A DNA stretch of 64,000 nt, from NCBI GenBank assembly GCA_947496175.1, contig CANMBU010000003.1, positions 248,001 to 312,000 of the forward strand, in the 5' to 3' direction. The position numbers and the translations under genes are program-made. Positions 9,678 through 19,162 of the stretch are shown here, piece after piece (position 1 is the first letter of the stretch; each line of letters opens with the position of its first letter). The stretch comes from an uncultured Roseovarius sp. GTDB lineage: Bacteria > Pseudomonadota > Alphaproteobacteria > Rhodobacterales > Rhodobacteraceae. Below the pieces are notes generated by a model that was given only the letters and a program-made list of their open reading frames with translations, had not been told where the DNA came from and searched no databases.

Positions 9678-10648
9678 GCCCGGGCCTGCGCCATACGATC
9701 CGCAAGCCGCAGTGCTTCGATCATGGAGCTTGGATTGGCACGGCCTTGCCCCGCGATATCAAGTGCTGTGCCGTGATCGGGCGAGGTGCGCACAAAGGGC
9801 AGGCCCAGCGTAACATTCACGCCCCGGTCGAAATCCAGCGTCTTGATCGGGATCAGGGCCTGATCGTGATACATACAGATTGCCGCGTCGTAGGTTTCGC
9901 GTGCGGCGGCATGAAACAGTGTATCGGCACTCATTGGGCCTCTGAGGTCGAGCCCCTCTGGGCGCAGACGGTGCAGAACAGGCGCAATCAATTCGATTTC
10001 CTCACGTCCCATCTTGCCGCCTTCACCGGCATGGGGATTGAGCCCCGCAACGGCAAGGCGCGGAGCAGGGATGCCAAAATCGCGGATTAAACCGGCATGG
10101 GTAATCCGAATTGTGTCTTCAAGAAGCTCTGGCGTCAGGGCCGCTTTCACCTCTTCAAGTGCCATGTGAATAGTAACAGGCACAACGCGCAATTGCTCGC
10201 TGGCAAGCATCATCACAACCGTATCGACCTCGGCCAGTGCAGCCAGGTATTCTGTGTGGCCCGGGTAGATGAAACCTGCGCCGTCCTGCAAAGCCTGCTT
10301 GTGGATTGGCGCCGTGCAGAGTGCGTTGGCTTGTCCTGAGCATACCAGCTCGACACCGCGCGCAATCACATCCACGACGCCTTGCGCATTGGCGGCATCG
10401 GGTGCCCCGGTAGAGCGGGGAGCGCCGAATTTATGCGGCAGGATCGGCAAGGCTGAAGCAGACACGTCCGCTGTGGGATTGCTGATTTCACATAAGCGCG
10501 TCAGGTCCGCAAAATGTGCGGGATCACCAATGACGAAAAGCTCAAGCTCGCCACGCAGCGCCTGCCACGCTTTGACGATGATTTCTGGTCCGATCCCGGC
10601 AGGCTCACCACAGGTGACAGCGATGCGCCGGCCCTGTGTCGTCGACAT
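9674..10648 (-). CDS. pdxA: 4-hydroxythreonine-4-phosphate dehydrogenase
   Basis: PdxA oxidises 4-phosphohydroxy-L-threonine in DXP-dependent pyridoxal phosphate synthesis. The 324-residue product has the family features: [12 protein letters not shown] at the N-terminus, [21 protein letters not shown] with a metal His, [27 protein letters not shown] and a C-terminal [14 protein letters not shown]. It overlaps rsmA by four bases and abuts the surA-like gene, an arrangement common in proteobacteria. Confidence 0.95.
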   Translation of the reverse strand: MSTTQGRRIAVTCGEPAGIGPEIIVKAWQALRGELELFVIGDPAHFADLTRLCEISNPTADVSASALPILPHKFGAPRSTGAPDAANAQGVVDVIARGVELVCSGQANALCTAPIHKQALQDGAGFIYPGHTEYLAALAEVDTVVMMLASEQLRVVPVTIHMALEEVKAALTPELLEDTIRITHAGLIRDFGIPAPRLAVAGLNPHAGEGGKMGREEIELIAPVLHRLRPEGLDLRGPMSADTLFHAAARETYDAAICMYHDQALIPIKTLDFDRGVNVTLGLPFVRTSPDHGTALDIAGQGRANPSSMIEALRLADRMAQARA

Positions 10649-11892
10649 CAGAATTCGACGATCCGCGCCTCGGCGCGTAGCTGTTCAAGAAAGCCATTGG
10701 CAAAGGATTCAAGCCTACGGCTGCTAATGAAATTCGTGAGCTGCTCCGCACTCGGGCCTTCGCCTTCGATCGAACGCACCCGGCCGCAGAGCATGAGAAC
10801 TACAAGGGTCTGGCCATTCGCGCGTGTCAGCGAATACGAAACCTCGCCGCGATCCAGCTTGGCCAGTTCCAGAGCAATATCAGACGGAATCTCATTGATC
10901 GCTTTACTCCCGCGCTCCAACACTTCCGGCGGCTGGCCAAAGGCTACACCATAAAGGTCATCGCAAGTATCGACATCGTTGGCGATTTGACGTGCACGTG
11001 CCAATGCCTGATCACTGCGCCCGCCATTGATGTAATAGGCGGCGTATTCGATGGCTTCGTATTCTGGGTTTGGAGCTTCAGTTTCTTGAATATCACGCAA
11101 CTGAAAGAGGGCGACTGCGCCTTCCAAGGGCAACGGATCGCTCACATCGCCAGGACCTAATCCAAGGGCGACGGCCTGCAGACCCTGAGGCAACTGTGTG
11201 ATCGGAACCCAGTCCATGCGCCCACCTTGCGCTGCGGTGCGTGACGCGGAAAACTCGCGGGCGGCCTGAGCAAACTGCGCCTCTGATGTGAAATCGCTGA
11301 TCCGGTTCGCAAGTTCCTGGACTTCCTGTTCTTGACCAGGTTGGATCGGCAAGATGATTTCAGACAAAAGAACGCGAATACCGGATGTTCCGGATGTTGC
11401 ATTGCGCGCACGCTCAATATCGTCTTCGTCTACAGACACGCGTGATCCGAAACGGGCTTGGGTAAATTCACGCCAGGTCAAACCTGCCGCGACAAAATCG
11501 CGAAAGGTGAGGGGATCAACGCCCTGTTGCGTAAGACCCTGAATCAATTCTTCGGAAGAGAGGTTCACGCGGGAGGCAAATTCCTCCATGCCAGCCTCAA
11601 TTTGTTCCGGCTCAATCTGAAACCCCAGTGCACTCGCAGCATCAAGCTTCAACCGGTCTTCGATCAATTGCTCCCGTGCCAGTTTCACTGGATCACCGGG
11701 CGCACGAAACACGGAAAGCATGCGCGCCCGTTGATCGATCTCGTATTGCGTTATGGACAGATCGTTGACCTTAATCGCGGTATCAAAAAGGTTTTGCGCC
11801 TGCGCCATTGAAGCAAAGGACATTGATCCGACGAATAAGAAGCTTGCAGCAACTGCCAGTCGTTTCAGAGCCGTTTGGGATGTATGTTTCAT
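10648..11892 (-). CDS. surA: SurA-like periplasmic peptidylprolyl isomerase / chaperone
   Basis: Periplasmic chaperone expected to escort beta-barrel outer-membrane proteins such as LptD, its neighbour. The product (414 residues from ATG 11892) has a signal peptide ending near AQAQN, a SurA N-terminal helical domain (KVNDLSITQYEIDQRARML onward), a parvulin-type rotamase region (about 165-275, including REFSASRTAAQGGRMDWV and GLGPGDVSDPLPLEG) and a helical C-terminus. A start at 11910 is also in frame and would overlap the lptD stop; ATG 11892 gives the more typical signal peptide. Similarity to E. coli SurA is moderate, so the name rests on domain order plus position in the lptD operon. Confidence 0.85.
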   Translation of the reverse strand: MKHTSQTALKRLAVAASFLFVGSMSFASMAQAQNLFDTAIKVNDLSITQYEIDQRARMLSVFRAPGDPVKLAREQLIEDRLKLDAASALGFQIEPEQIEAGMEEFASRVNLSSEELIQGLTQQGVDPLTFRDFVAAGLTWREFTQARFGSRVSVDEDDIERARNATSGTSGIRVLLSEIILPIQPGQEQEVQELANRISDFTSEAQFAQAAREFSASRTAAQGGRMDWVPITQLPQGLQAVALGLGPGDVSDPLPLEGAVALFQLRDIQETEAPNPEYEAIEYAAYYINGGRSDQALARARQIANDVDTCDDLYGVAFGQPPEVLERGSKAINEIPSDIALELAKLDRGEVSYSLTRANGQTLVVLMLCGRVRSIEGEGPSAEQLTNFISSRRLESFANGFLEQLRAEARIVEF

Positions 11893-11897
11893 GATAT

Positions 11898-14105
11898 TCA
11901 GTTTTCGCATGTTCGCACGTAGCTTTTATCGCGTGTTTTTGTGGTGAAGCCACGAAGCCCCACGGTAAGATTGATATCGGTTGTTGGTTCAAGAATAGTG
12001 GAAGAGGTGAAGCGACGCGAGGCCGAAAGTGTCACGTCAACACATTCGTTTGCATAAGTGATTCCAAGACCTGCCGAGACAGTTTCATCACTGGCCGCGT
12101 CAAACCGCCAATCTGCCTGGCCTGACCAGTGTTTTGAGATGCGGTAATTTGCGTCAAAAGCCCATTCAGAGACGTTGCCGGGACGGTCTTCTGCGGGGTC
12201 TTCGCGCAACCAGATATATGTGGCTCCGATACTCGCCACTTTGTTGACCAGACTGGCACGGGCCTCTGCCTTGGTGGTTGAAAGGTCGTCATCAAACAAA
12301 CCACGCGCGGTGAACGTCAATCCGTTGTCCGTTTTGATTTGTCCGGCAAGCAACAGGTCAGAGTATCTGTCTTGCAGGCCCGAGGAGTTGGTGAAGGCTG
12401 TGCCGCCCGCCGGATCCAACTGAAGTTCGTCTCGTACCACTTGACCCACTGCTAAGGATGTCTGCCAGCCGTCCACGCCATATCGCGTCCAGCTCAAACC
12501 GTAGGCGGCGCTCAATCCGCGTTCCCGACGATCCGGAGCCGTGAAGCGGGACGTGGCAAAGAGATTGCCCTCATCGAATTCGATCAGCGTGCTCTCATCA
12601 TTGGGCACAAAAGGATTTCTGCCCCCGACCCATGCCACTTGTAGCACTGGTTCAATGATATGGGTCGATCCGGCCTGGGTTGTCTTGAGCAGGGGCCAGC
12701 GGAGTTGAACAGCCGCTTCAGGTGTCAGTTCTGACGCTTCGGAGTCGCTGGTGGTTCCGGCATCCTGGATGCGAAAGAAATCAGCTGACAAGCCCAGCTT
12801 AACCTCGGCCAAGACGCCAGCTGACAAGGTCCACCCCCGCCGCCATTCCGAACTGAATGTGAATCGCGCAACATCGCGGCCATCGGCAAATGGGTCAAAA
12901 TCCGGCCCGTCAACGTCAAGATCTGAATTGCGGAAATGCCCGTGACCCTCAAAACCAAGCCGCACTTCGCCGCCTATAGAGTAGTTGACAGGTATACGAC
13001 GTTCGTACTCGCCGTTAATCACAACGGTGGGCAGGGTCTCATTGCTCTCACCGTCGCGCAGGGATTGAAACACAGTAATTGCACCGCGAATATACTCATC
13101 ACGGCGTGCGCGTTCGATCTCAAGCTCACTGTCGAGACGGTCTTTTTGAGAAAAATCGTAGTCCAGAAGATACGTGTCGTCGCTCGTTGCTTCGATATCA
13201 AACCTGAGAACAAAATCGCGCGGCAACTGAAATGTCCCATTCGCAAACACATAGGCCCGGTTTTCTCGCGGCCCGACGTCGTCATTACTAAACGCGCCAT
13301 TGAATTCTATGTTGCCGTTGGCAAAGGCCTGTCTGTAGCGCCATTCGAGTGTGCGGGTCTGTGTTGCAAGGTATGGTGTGAGCGTCAGGTCCTTGTGGTC
13401 CCCGATCTTGATAAAATAGGGCACGCGCACGCCAAAACCCAAAAGCGAAGAATTGCGGATCGACGGCACGAGGAACCCGGTGGCGCGTTCTAACGTTGGG
13501 TCCGGCAAGCGCAAACGCGGCAGATACAGGATTGGCGTATCCAGAACGCGCAGTTGCGCATCATCAAAGTAGAGTTGTCTTTCCTGTTGGTCATGCACAA
13601 CCCGTCGCGCACGAATCTGCCAGAGCGGTGGGCGACCGGTTTCACAGACTCGACAAGAGGTTACTGCTGCCTTGTAGAGCTGATTGTATCGCCCGTTGAC
13701 CCTTGCAATCTCGTTGGCTGCCAGCTGGATCTGATCGTCCATCACGATGCGAGCGCCGCGCAGGATGCCATTGTTCAAATCTCGGTCCAAGGCTGCGCTG
13801 TTGGCAAGCACGAAGAACCTTCCATCGGGCTCTTCAATGCGTATCGGGCCTTTGATAATCAACCGCTCCTGGGTACGGTCGTAAACCACTTCGCTCGCAT
13901 AGAGCCTTCGGCCATTGTAAAGCGCTTCGACATTGCCGGTCGCAACCAATTGCTCGCTACCATCAAGATAAACCTCGTCCGCGACCAGGATCGCCGGGCT
14001 GGGAGGTTGAGGCGCAGTTTCAAGCGTTTCGGATTGCGCCAAAGCGGCAGGCGCAGACAACAGCAAGACGGCCACAAGGAAGGATATGATGATTTGGAGT
14101 CTCAC
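11898..14105 (-). CDS. lptD: LPS assembly outer-membrane protein LptD
   Basis: LptD is the outer-membrane beta-barrel that inserts lipopolysaccharide into the outer leaflet together with LptE. The frame is open much further upstream, but GTG 14105 overlaps the lptG stop by four bases, has GGAGG just upstream, and starts a clean signal peptide (VRLQIIISFLVAVLLLSAP, ending near ALAQ). The product is then 735 residues: an OstA/LptA-like beta-jellyroll (about 35-160, ILVADEVYLDG to ARIVMDDQIQL) and a barrel of about 500 residues. Cys residues occur around the domain junction (TSCRVCETG) and near the C-terminus, consistent with LptD disulfides. Confidence 0.93.
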   Translation of the reverse strand: MRLQIIISFLVAVLLLSAPAALAQSETLETAPQPPSPAILVADEVYLDGSEQLVATGNVEALYNGRRLYASEVVYDRTQERLIIKGPIRIEEPDGRFFVLANSAALDRDLNNGILRGARIVMDDQIQLAANEIARVNGRYNQLYKAAVTSCRVCETGRPPLWQIRARRVVHDQQERQLYFDDAQLRVLDTPILYLPRLRLPDPTLERATGFLVPSIRNSSLLGFGVRVPYFIKIGDHKDLTLTPYLATQTRTLEWRYRQAFANGNIEFNGAFSNDDVGPRENRAYVFANGTFQLPRDFVLRFDIEATSDDTYLLDYDFSQKDRLDSELEIERARRDEYIRGAITVFQSLRDGESNETLPTVVINGEYERRIPVNYSIGGEVRLGFEGHGHFRNSDLDVDGPDFDPFADGRDVARFTFSSEWRRGWTLSAGVLAEVKLGLSADFFRIQDAGTTSDSEASELTPEAAVQLRWPLLKTTQAGSTHIIEPVLQVAWVGGRNPFVPNDESTLIEFDEGNLFATSRFTAPDRRERGLSAAYGLSWTRYGVDGWQTSLAVGQVVRDELQLDPAGGTAFTNSSGLQDRYSDLLLAGQIKTDNGLTFTARGLFDDDLSTTKAEARASLVNKVASIGATYIWLREDPAEDRPGNVSEWAFDANYRISKHWSGQADWRFDAASDETVSAGLGITYANECVDVTLSASRRFTSSTILEPTTDINLTVGLRGFTTKTRDKSYVRTCEN

Positions 14106-15193
14106 CCGTCCTCCATATGCAATAAAATCCCAATTGCCAGCATGAAAGATGCCAAAGGTGGCGCCCATGCCGCGAGATAAATCGGGATTTGGCCACTTTC
14201 TCCGAGGATTTGCGCGAAATTGCGAATGTAATGCAGGGTGAAACCCAGCATAACAGCAATAAGCACTGACAGCCCGGTATTGCTCAGACGTGAGTGACGC
14301 ATCGTGAAGGCGGCTGCGACCATCACCAGCGCCACGAGAAAGAGAGGTCTGGCGAGTTCCATTTGGAACCATACAGCATAGCGACGTGCGGAAAACCCGG
14401 CTTCTTCAAGCTGGTTTATGAACCGAGGCAGGTCCCAAAGGGCAATGTATTCGGGTTTGCCAAAACTGTCGATTATGCGGTCCTGCGTAAGGGCAGAAGG
14501 GATTGAGAGGCTTGATTTGATCTCTGCTCCGGCTTCCGAATTCACACCCTGAGAAAGCTTCCAAACCTTGGCGTTCGACAGTTGCCATTCGCCGTCCGCC
14601 AGCCGCGCTGTTTCCGCCACGATACGTTCCTCAGGCTGGCCGTCGCTTGAAAAGCTGATGAAGGTCGCGCCGAAAAGTGTGCTGACGTCCGAGCTTGCGC
14701 GCACAGCATGAATAACGGTTTGCCCATCACGACTGCCTTGGCGAAGCCAGAGGCCTTCTGAGGCAATAGCCAAAACACTCGTGCCACCACCTAGATGTCC
14801 ACTGACGACGTCGTTGTAGCGTTTCGAAGCCGCGGCAACGATCGGGTTGAAAACGGTAATCGCCAGAACACCGATCAACGCGGCCACAACGATGGGTGCA
14901 AGGAGACTGCGCAAGGCCGAACGCCCCGCGGCCCGCACGACAACGAGTTCGGATGATCGCGCCAGTCTTAGAAAGAGCGCAACAGCCGCAAGGATCATCA
15001 CAAGCGGCAGAATCTCATAATTTGCATGTGGAATGTTGAGCAGAACGATTTCCAGCACGTCAACAAAGGGCAGCTCCGGGAAATCCTGTAGCTCATCCAC
15101 GAGGTCTATCAGCGCAAGGAGGATCACGAAGACCGTCGTGATCGCCATGAAAATCCAGAAAAACTTGCGTGCGAAATAGTAATGCAAGATCAT
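14102..15193 (-). CDS. lptG: LPS export ABC transporter permease LptG
   Basis: Inner-membrane permease of the LptB2FGC complex that extracts LPS and feeds the periplasmic bridge. The 363-residue product has the YjgP/YjgQ layout: membrane helices near 15-110, a periplasmic jellyroll (about 130-265), and three C-terminal helices. ATG 15193 overlaps the lptF stop (ATGA); the open frame upstream is antisense-like filler. The lptG stop in turn overlaps the lptD start. Confidence 0.93.
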   Translation of the reverse strand: MILHYYFARKFFWIFMAITTVFVILLALIDLVDELQDFPELPFVDVLEIVLLNIPHANYEILPLVMILAAVALFLRLARSSELVVVRAAGRSALRSLLAPIVVAALIGVLAITVFNPIVAAASKRYNDVVSGHLGGGTSVLAIASEGLWLRQGSRDGQTVIHAVRASSDVSTLFGATFISFSSDGQPEERIVAETARLADGEWQLSNAKVWKLSQGVNSEAGAEIKSSLSIPSALTQDRIIDSFGKPEYIALWDLPRFINQLEEAGFSARRYAVWFQMELARPLFLVALVMVAAAFTMRHSRLSNTGLSVLIAVMLGFTLHYIRNFAQILGESGQIPIYLAAWAPPLASFMLAIGILLHMEDG

Positions 15194-16347
15194 GCCGCAC
15201 CCTCCGCAGAGGGCGGACTGGTCGTGTGCCGCCCTCGCCAGATCCGGCGCAGCATACCAGGTCGTGCCGCAAGATAGAGAAGGATAACGGTCAGCAACGC
15301 ACCTGTAGCTGCCGGCAGATACATCAAGGGCCACGCGCTGGCCCGGGCCAAAACCGCACCGCTGACGCCGCCTTCAATCAGCTTTATAAATATCAACAGC
15401 GTGAACGCCGCAACGATCTGCCACCAGACGCCAAAACGGCTGTACGTGCCGACCAGCAACATGGCAAAGCCTATCAGGGCAGCCACAATACACATCAGAG
15501 CCTGTGCGAACCGGCCATGCGCTTCGTAGAGAATTTGTGGCTCTGTCGCACCTGTTGTAGCAGCAACCACATCTGGTTGAAACAGCAGGTCGCTGGTGAG
15601 TGTAAAGGTCACGCGATTAAGATTCGTTGGATCCCGGGTGATCAGCGTGCTGATGTCGTAGGAAAAATCATCAAAATGTGTGGTGAAGAGGCGGTTTCCT
15701 TCGCCACGCAAATTCTGCGCCAAGCCGTCGACCATCACGAGTTTCGTGCCGCCGCCCTCTTGAACAAGGTAGGCTTGGGTAGAGGTGTATGTGACCGGGT
15801 TTTCCTCGTTTCGGCGATCTGACAGAAAGACGTCCTGAAGTTCACCTTCAGGGGTGATTTCACGAATATAGAACGTGATTCCCGGCGCAGGGTGCAGAAA
15901 CTCGCCTTCGGTCAGAAGCTTGGCGGTGATGTTTTGACTCACCTCAGTCTGACGAAGTTTCAGTTGGCCCAGGCTTTTGGGAATAAGATAGTGGCTCAGG
16001 ACCGACATCATCAACGCGATGAAAACCCCATAGATCAGGACCGGACGAATGAGCCGCCAAGGCGAATAGCCCGTCGCCTGTACGACCGTCAGTTCACTTT
16101 CCGTGGTCATCCGGTTGGTGACATAGACCGTTGCGGCAAAGGCCGCGATAGGCAGCACCACACCGATCACTCCGGGAAGGGTCAGAGCCGTGAATTCGAG
16201 GAAAACCCATGCCGGCTGGCCGTCGCCGATGAGACGGTCAAACATACGCACCGCCTTGTTGATCCAGAAGATCGACACAAGGACCAGGGCGAAGAACCCA
16301 AAGAGCACCATGAATTGCGACAGCATGTATCTGTCGAATCTGGTCAC
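15190..16347 (-). CDS. lptF: LPS export ABC transporter permease LptF
   Basis: Partner permease of LptG. The 385-residue product begins at GTG 16347 (MTRFDRYMLSQFMVLF) and shows the YjgP/YjgQ pattern: N-terminal helices with MTTESELTVVQATGYS (the coupling-helix region contacting the LptB ATPase), a periplasmic domain (about 130-265), and a helical C-terminus ending in a basic, Ser/Pro-rich tail. It is the first gene of the minus-strand operon and is divergent from pepA (174 bases between starts). Confidence 0.93.
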   Translation of the reverse strand: MTRFDRYMLSQFMVLFGFFALVLVSIFWINKAVRMFDRLIGDGQPAWVFLEFTALTLPGVIGVVLPIAAFAATVYVTNRMTTESELTVVQATGYSPWRLIRPVLIYGVFIALMMSVLSHYLIPKSLGQLKLRQTEVSQNITAKLLTEGEFLHPAPGITFYIREITPEGELQDVFLSDRRNEENPVTYTSTQAYLVQEGGGTKLVMVDGLAQNLRGEGNRLFTTHFDDFSYDISTLITRDPTNLNRVTFTLTSDLLFQPDVVAATTGATEPQILYEAHGRFAQALMCIVAALIGFAMLLVGTYSRFGVWWQIVAAFTLLIFIKLIEGGVSGAVLARASAWPLMYLPAATGALLTVILLYLAARPGMLRRIWRGRHTTSPPSAEGAA

Positions 16348-16521
16348 GAATAATCCCCCAAACCTCAGCCGTACTTTGAGGCAAAGTAATGGATTTACAA
16401 GGCGGTGGAAACCGTCAATCCTTCACGTTTTTGACCACTGGCGGAGAGGCACTGGTCAAGGATCAACACACAGGCTAGGTCTAGGTTCAATAACCAGACA
16501 GCGCCCGGGAGAATTGCCGTC

Positions 16522-17994
16522 ATGACCCAACCCGTATCCATTGAATTTTCTGAACTCGACCTTGAGGCTATTGCCAGTTTTGAAGGCCGTGTTGCGGTGG
16601 TGATTCCGGCTTCTGGCAAAATGGACGCAGGCGCGCGGCGCGTGAACCGACTGACGAAAAACGCCTTGAAGCGGCTTTTGGAAAGTGAGGCCTGGGAAAA
16701 GACCAAGGACGGAGAAGTCACAACGCTCGCATGGCCCGTCGGCTTGGGGGCCAAGGCGTTGGATGTGCTCTGTCTTGAACGGAACGCAAGCGACATTGAG
16801 GCCCGTAAGGGTGGCGCGGCGCTGGCCAAATCCAAGGGCGAAGACGCGCTCTTGGTTGTAGCGCCTCAAGTCCGGCGTGCTGCGGATTTGGCCCAAGGGA
16901 TCGCGCTGCGCGCCTATGCCTTTACAGAGCGCAAATCCAAGCCACCGAAATTGCAGGCACCCGTTACAATGATGGTCACCAAGGCCGATGACGTCAGCGA
17001 TACTGCGGCGCCGCTTCTGTCCGTGGCAGAAGGCGTGTTGATGACACGTGATCTGGTGTCGGAACCAGCCAACCATCTGACAACAGTGGAATTTGCCAAC
17101 CGTATCTCGGGGCTGGCTGATCTGGGGCTGAAGATCACTGTGCTGGAGGAAAAAGACCTCGAAAAGCTCGGCATGCACCTGCTTTTGTCGGTCGGGCATG
17201 GATCTGTCACGCCCTCCAAAGTGGCGATCATGGAATGGTCGGGCGGCAAGAAAGGCGATGCACCGCTTGCGCTGGTGGGCAAGGGCGTTGTCTTTGACAC
17301 GGGCGGCATTTCCCTCAAACCGGCCGCTGGCATGGAAGAAATGACCATGGATATGGGTGGTGCGGGCGTTGTCGTTGGCACGATGAAGGCGCTGGCTCTG
17401 CGTAAGGCCAAGGCCAATGTTGTGGGTCTCGTTGGGCTCGTGGAAAACATGCCGTCAGGGCAGGCGACACGGCCCGGAGATGTTGTGACGTCGATGAAAG
17501 GCGATACGGTAGAAATCATCAATACCGACGCAGAAGGGCGTTTGGTGCTGGCAGATGTGCTGTGGCACGCACAGAAAAAATACAAACCCGCCGCGATTGT
17601 GAATCTGGCCACGTTGACCGGGGCGGTGATTATTGCCCTGGGGCATGAAAACACAGGCGTCTTTTCCAATGATGACGGGTTTTGCAACAAACTGCTGAAG
17701 TCCGCTGGGGCCGAAGGCGAGGGGGCATGGCGCCTTCCCTTGGGAGAGGCCTATGACAAGCAGCTCAAATCCGACATTGCCGACATAAAGAATGTGGGCG
17801 GCAGACCCGCGGGCTCGATCACTGCGGCACAGTTCCTGCAACGCTTCATCGAGGACGGTATGCCGTGGATCCATCTGGATATCGCGGGCACAGCGCGTGT
17901 GAGCCATGACACGGATTTCGCCCCCAAGGGCGCGACCGGTTGGGGTGTGATGACGCTCAACCGGCTTGTGGCGGACCATTTCGAAGGCGCGTGA
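16522..17994 (+). CDS. pepA: Leucyl aminopeptidase (M17)
   Basis: Cytosolic dizinc/dimanganese aminopeptidase of 490 residues. The C-terminal catalytic domain holds the family signature NTDAEGRLVLAD (about 332-343) with metal ligands in VGKGVVFDTGGISLK and MTMDMGGAG and the bicarbonate-binding Arg of AEGRL. The N-terminal macro-like domain (about 1-160) is less conserved. Divergent lptF-pepA pairs are common in proteobacteria; holC follows with a one-base overlap (TGATG). Confidence 0.95.
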   Translation: MTQPVSIEFSELDLEAIASFEGRVAVVIPASGKMDAGARRVNRLTKNALKRLLESEAWEKTKDGEVTTLAWPVGLGAKALDVLCLERNASDIEARKGGAALAKSKGEDALLVVAPQVRRAADLAQGIALRAYAFTERKSKPPKLQAPVTMMVTKADDVSDTAAPLLSVAEGVLMTRDLVSEPANHLTTVEFANRISGLADLGLKITVLEEKDLEKLGMHLLLSVGHGSVTPSKVAIMEWSGGKKGDAPLALVGKGVVFDTGGISLKPAAGMEEMTMDMGGAGVVVGTMKALALRKAKANVVGLVGLVENMPSGQATRPGDVVTSMKGDTVEIINTDAEGRLVLADVLWHAQKKYKPAAIVNLATLTGAVIIALGHENTGVFSNDDGFCNKLLKSAGAEGEGAWRLPLGEAYDKQLKSDIADIKNVGGRPAGSITAAQFLQRFIEDGMPWIHLDIAGTARVSHDTDFAPKGATGWGVMTLNRLVADHFEGA

Positions 17995-18464
17995 TGGGGG
18001 CCGCTTACTTCTATCATCTGACACGGCACCCGCTGGAAGTGACCTTGCCGCAGCTTTTAGGCAAGGCGCGTGGTGCCGGATGGCGCGTGCTTGTGCGGGG
18101 GGTCGAGGATGCGCGTCTCGATTGGCTGGACGAAAAACTGTGGCTGGGACCGGACGAGAGTTTCCTGCCGCATGGCCGGGCCGGTGGGCCGCATGATGCG
18201 CGTCAGCCGATTTTGCTGAGCCGGGATACGGATACCGCGGCCAACAACGCACAGTGCTTGATGGCGATTGATGGCGCTGAAGTGAGTCCTGAAGAGGTGG
18301 GCGCGTTGGAACGGGCGTGCGTCTTGTTTGATGGCAATGACGAGACCGCGCTCAATCATGCTCGGGGGCAATGGAAGGCTCTGACGGATGCGGGGTGTGC
18401 CGCGCAGTATTGGTCCGAAGCCTCAGGCCGTTGGGAAAAGAAACACGAGGCGGGTGCCAATTGA
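17994..18464 (+). CDS. holC: DNA polymerase III chi subunit
   Basis: HolC links the clamp-loader psi subunit to SSB during replication. The 156-residue product begins MGAAYFYHLTRHPLE and contains the family segments LLGKARGAGWRVLVRG, LDWLDEKLWLG, FLPHGRAG and PILLS, then ALERACVLFDGNDETALNHARGQWK. ATG 17994 overlaps the pepA stop by one base. pepA-holC is a conserved pair. Confidence 0.92.
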   Translation: MGAAYFYHLTRHPLEVTLPQLLGKARGAGWRVLVRGVEDARLDWLDEKLWLGPDESFLPHGRAGGPHDARQPILLSRDTDTAANNAQCLMAIDGAEVSPEEVGALERACVLFDGNDETALNHARGQWKALTDAGCAAQYWSEASGRWEKKHEAGAN

Positions 18465-18491
18465 GCGGCTCCGCCGCAAAACTGTGCTTCA

Positions 18492-18508
18492 TTGGGGCGC
18501 TGCCCCAA
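18492..18508. repeat. Small GC hairpin between convergent genes
   Basis: TTGGGGC-GCT-GCCCCAA is a perfect 7-bp stem, followed by CCCCGGGATATTTT and an A/G-rich tract up to the end of the protease gene. I recognise this arrangement as a common intergenic hairpin in Rhodobacterales genomes (from memory). It lies between the ends of holC and the minus-strand protease gene and may act as a terminator. Confidence 0.5.
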
Positions 18509-18539
18509 ACCCCGGGATATTTTGAGCAAGAAGAAAGAG

Positions 18540-19121
18540 CTAGCGCGTCAGAATGAGGCGTCCATCTCGGATCTCAACCGAGGAAAAGCGCTCCAGGTAG
18601 CTCATTCCCAAGAGGGATTGATCCAATTCGCCGCCATTGACGCTGGCGGCGATGCCGCGGTCTTCGATGGGGCCGATCACGAAACTGTCGAGGCGGACTG
18701 GTGCTGTGGTGACCATGCCATTGGCCGTGCTGGAGCGTCCGACAAAGGCAAGGCTATCCGTGCTGAGCCCAACGCGGTCCGCATCCTCTTGTGTCAGAAC
18801 GATGAGCGTGGCACCGGTGTCGATAACGAAATCCACTGGCTGACCGTTGATATCTGCGGTGACGTAATAATGCCCATCCAGATCGCGTTTGAGCACAACC
18901 TGATTTTCGCCCACAGTGGTGAACTGGCCCGGGGAGACGGTGTTGCGAATGTCGCCCCACAACCCCACACCGGCGATCACCCCGATGAAAATCAGCCCCC
19001 AGATCACGGCATATTGCGCGTTCTTGCCCCAGGACGTGCGGTTCTGGGCAAAAAACCACCCCACAACGGCACATCCCAGAAGGACCAGGTACAAAAGGCG
19101 GGCTGTATCGTCACCACTCAT
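18540..19121 (-). CDS. TIGR02281-type retropepsin-like membrane aspartic protease
   Basis: Clan AA aspartic protease of 193 residues. Two or three hydrophobic helices occupy about residues 8-70, followed by a single retropepsin lobe: active-site motif FVIDTGATLIVL and a second conserved element in LLGMSYLERFSSVEIRDGRLIL. Single-lobe proteases of this type act as dimers. Start ATG 19121 gives the short MSGDDTARLLY N-terminus; longer in-frame starts overlap the upstream ABC-F gene. Natural substrate unknown. Confidence 0.85.
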   Translation of the reverse strand: MSGDDTARLLYLVLLGCAVVGWFFAQNRTSWGKNAQYAVIWGLIFIGVIAGVGLWGDIRNTVSPGQFTTVGENQVVLKRDLDGHYYVTADINGQPVDFVIDTGATLIVLTQEDADRVGLSTDSLAFVGRSSTANGMVTTAPVRLDSFVIGPIEDRGIAASVNGGELDQSLLGMSYLERFSSVEIRDGRLILTR

Positions 19122-19162
19122 GAGTTTGATATAAGGCCTCTTTTCGCGCGCCACCAGCGTCT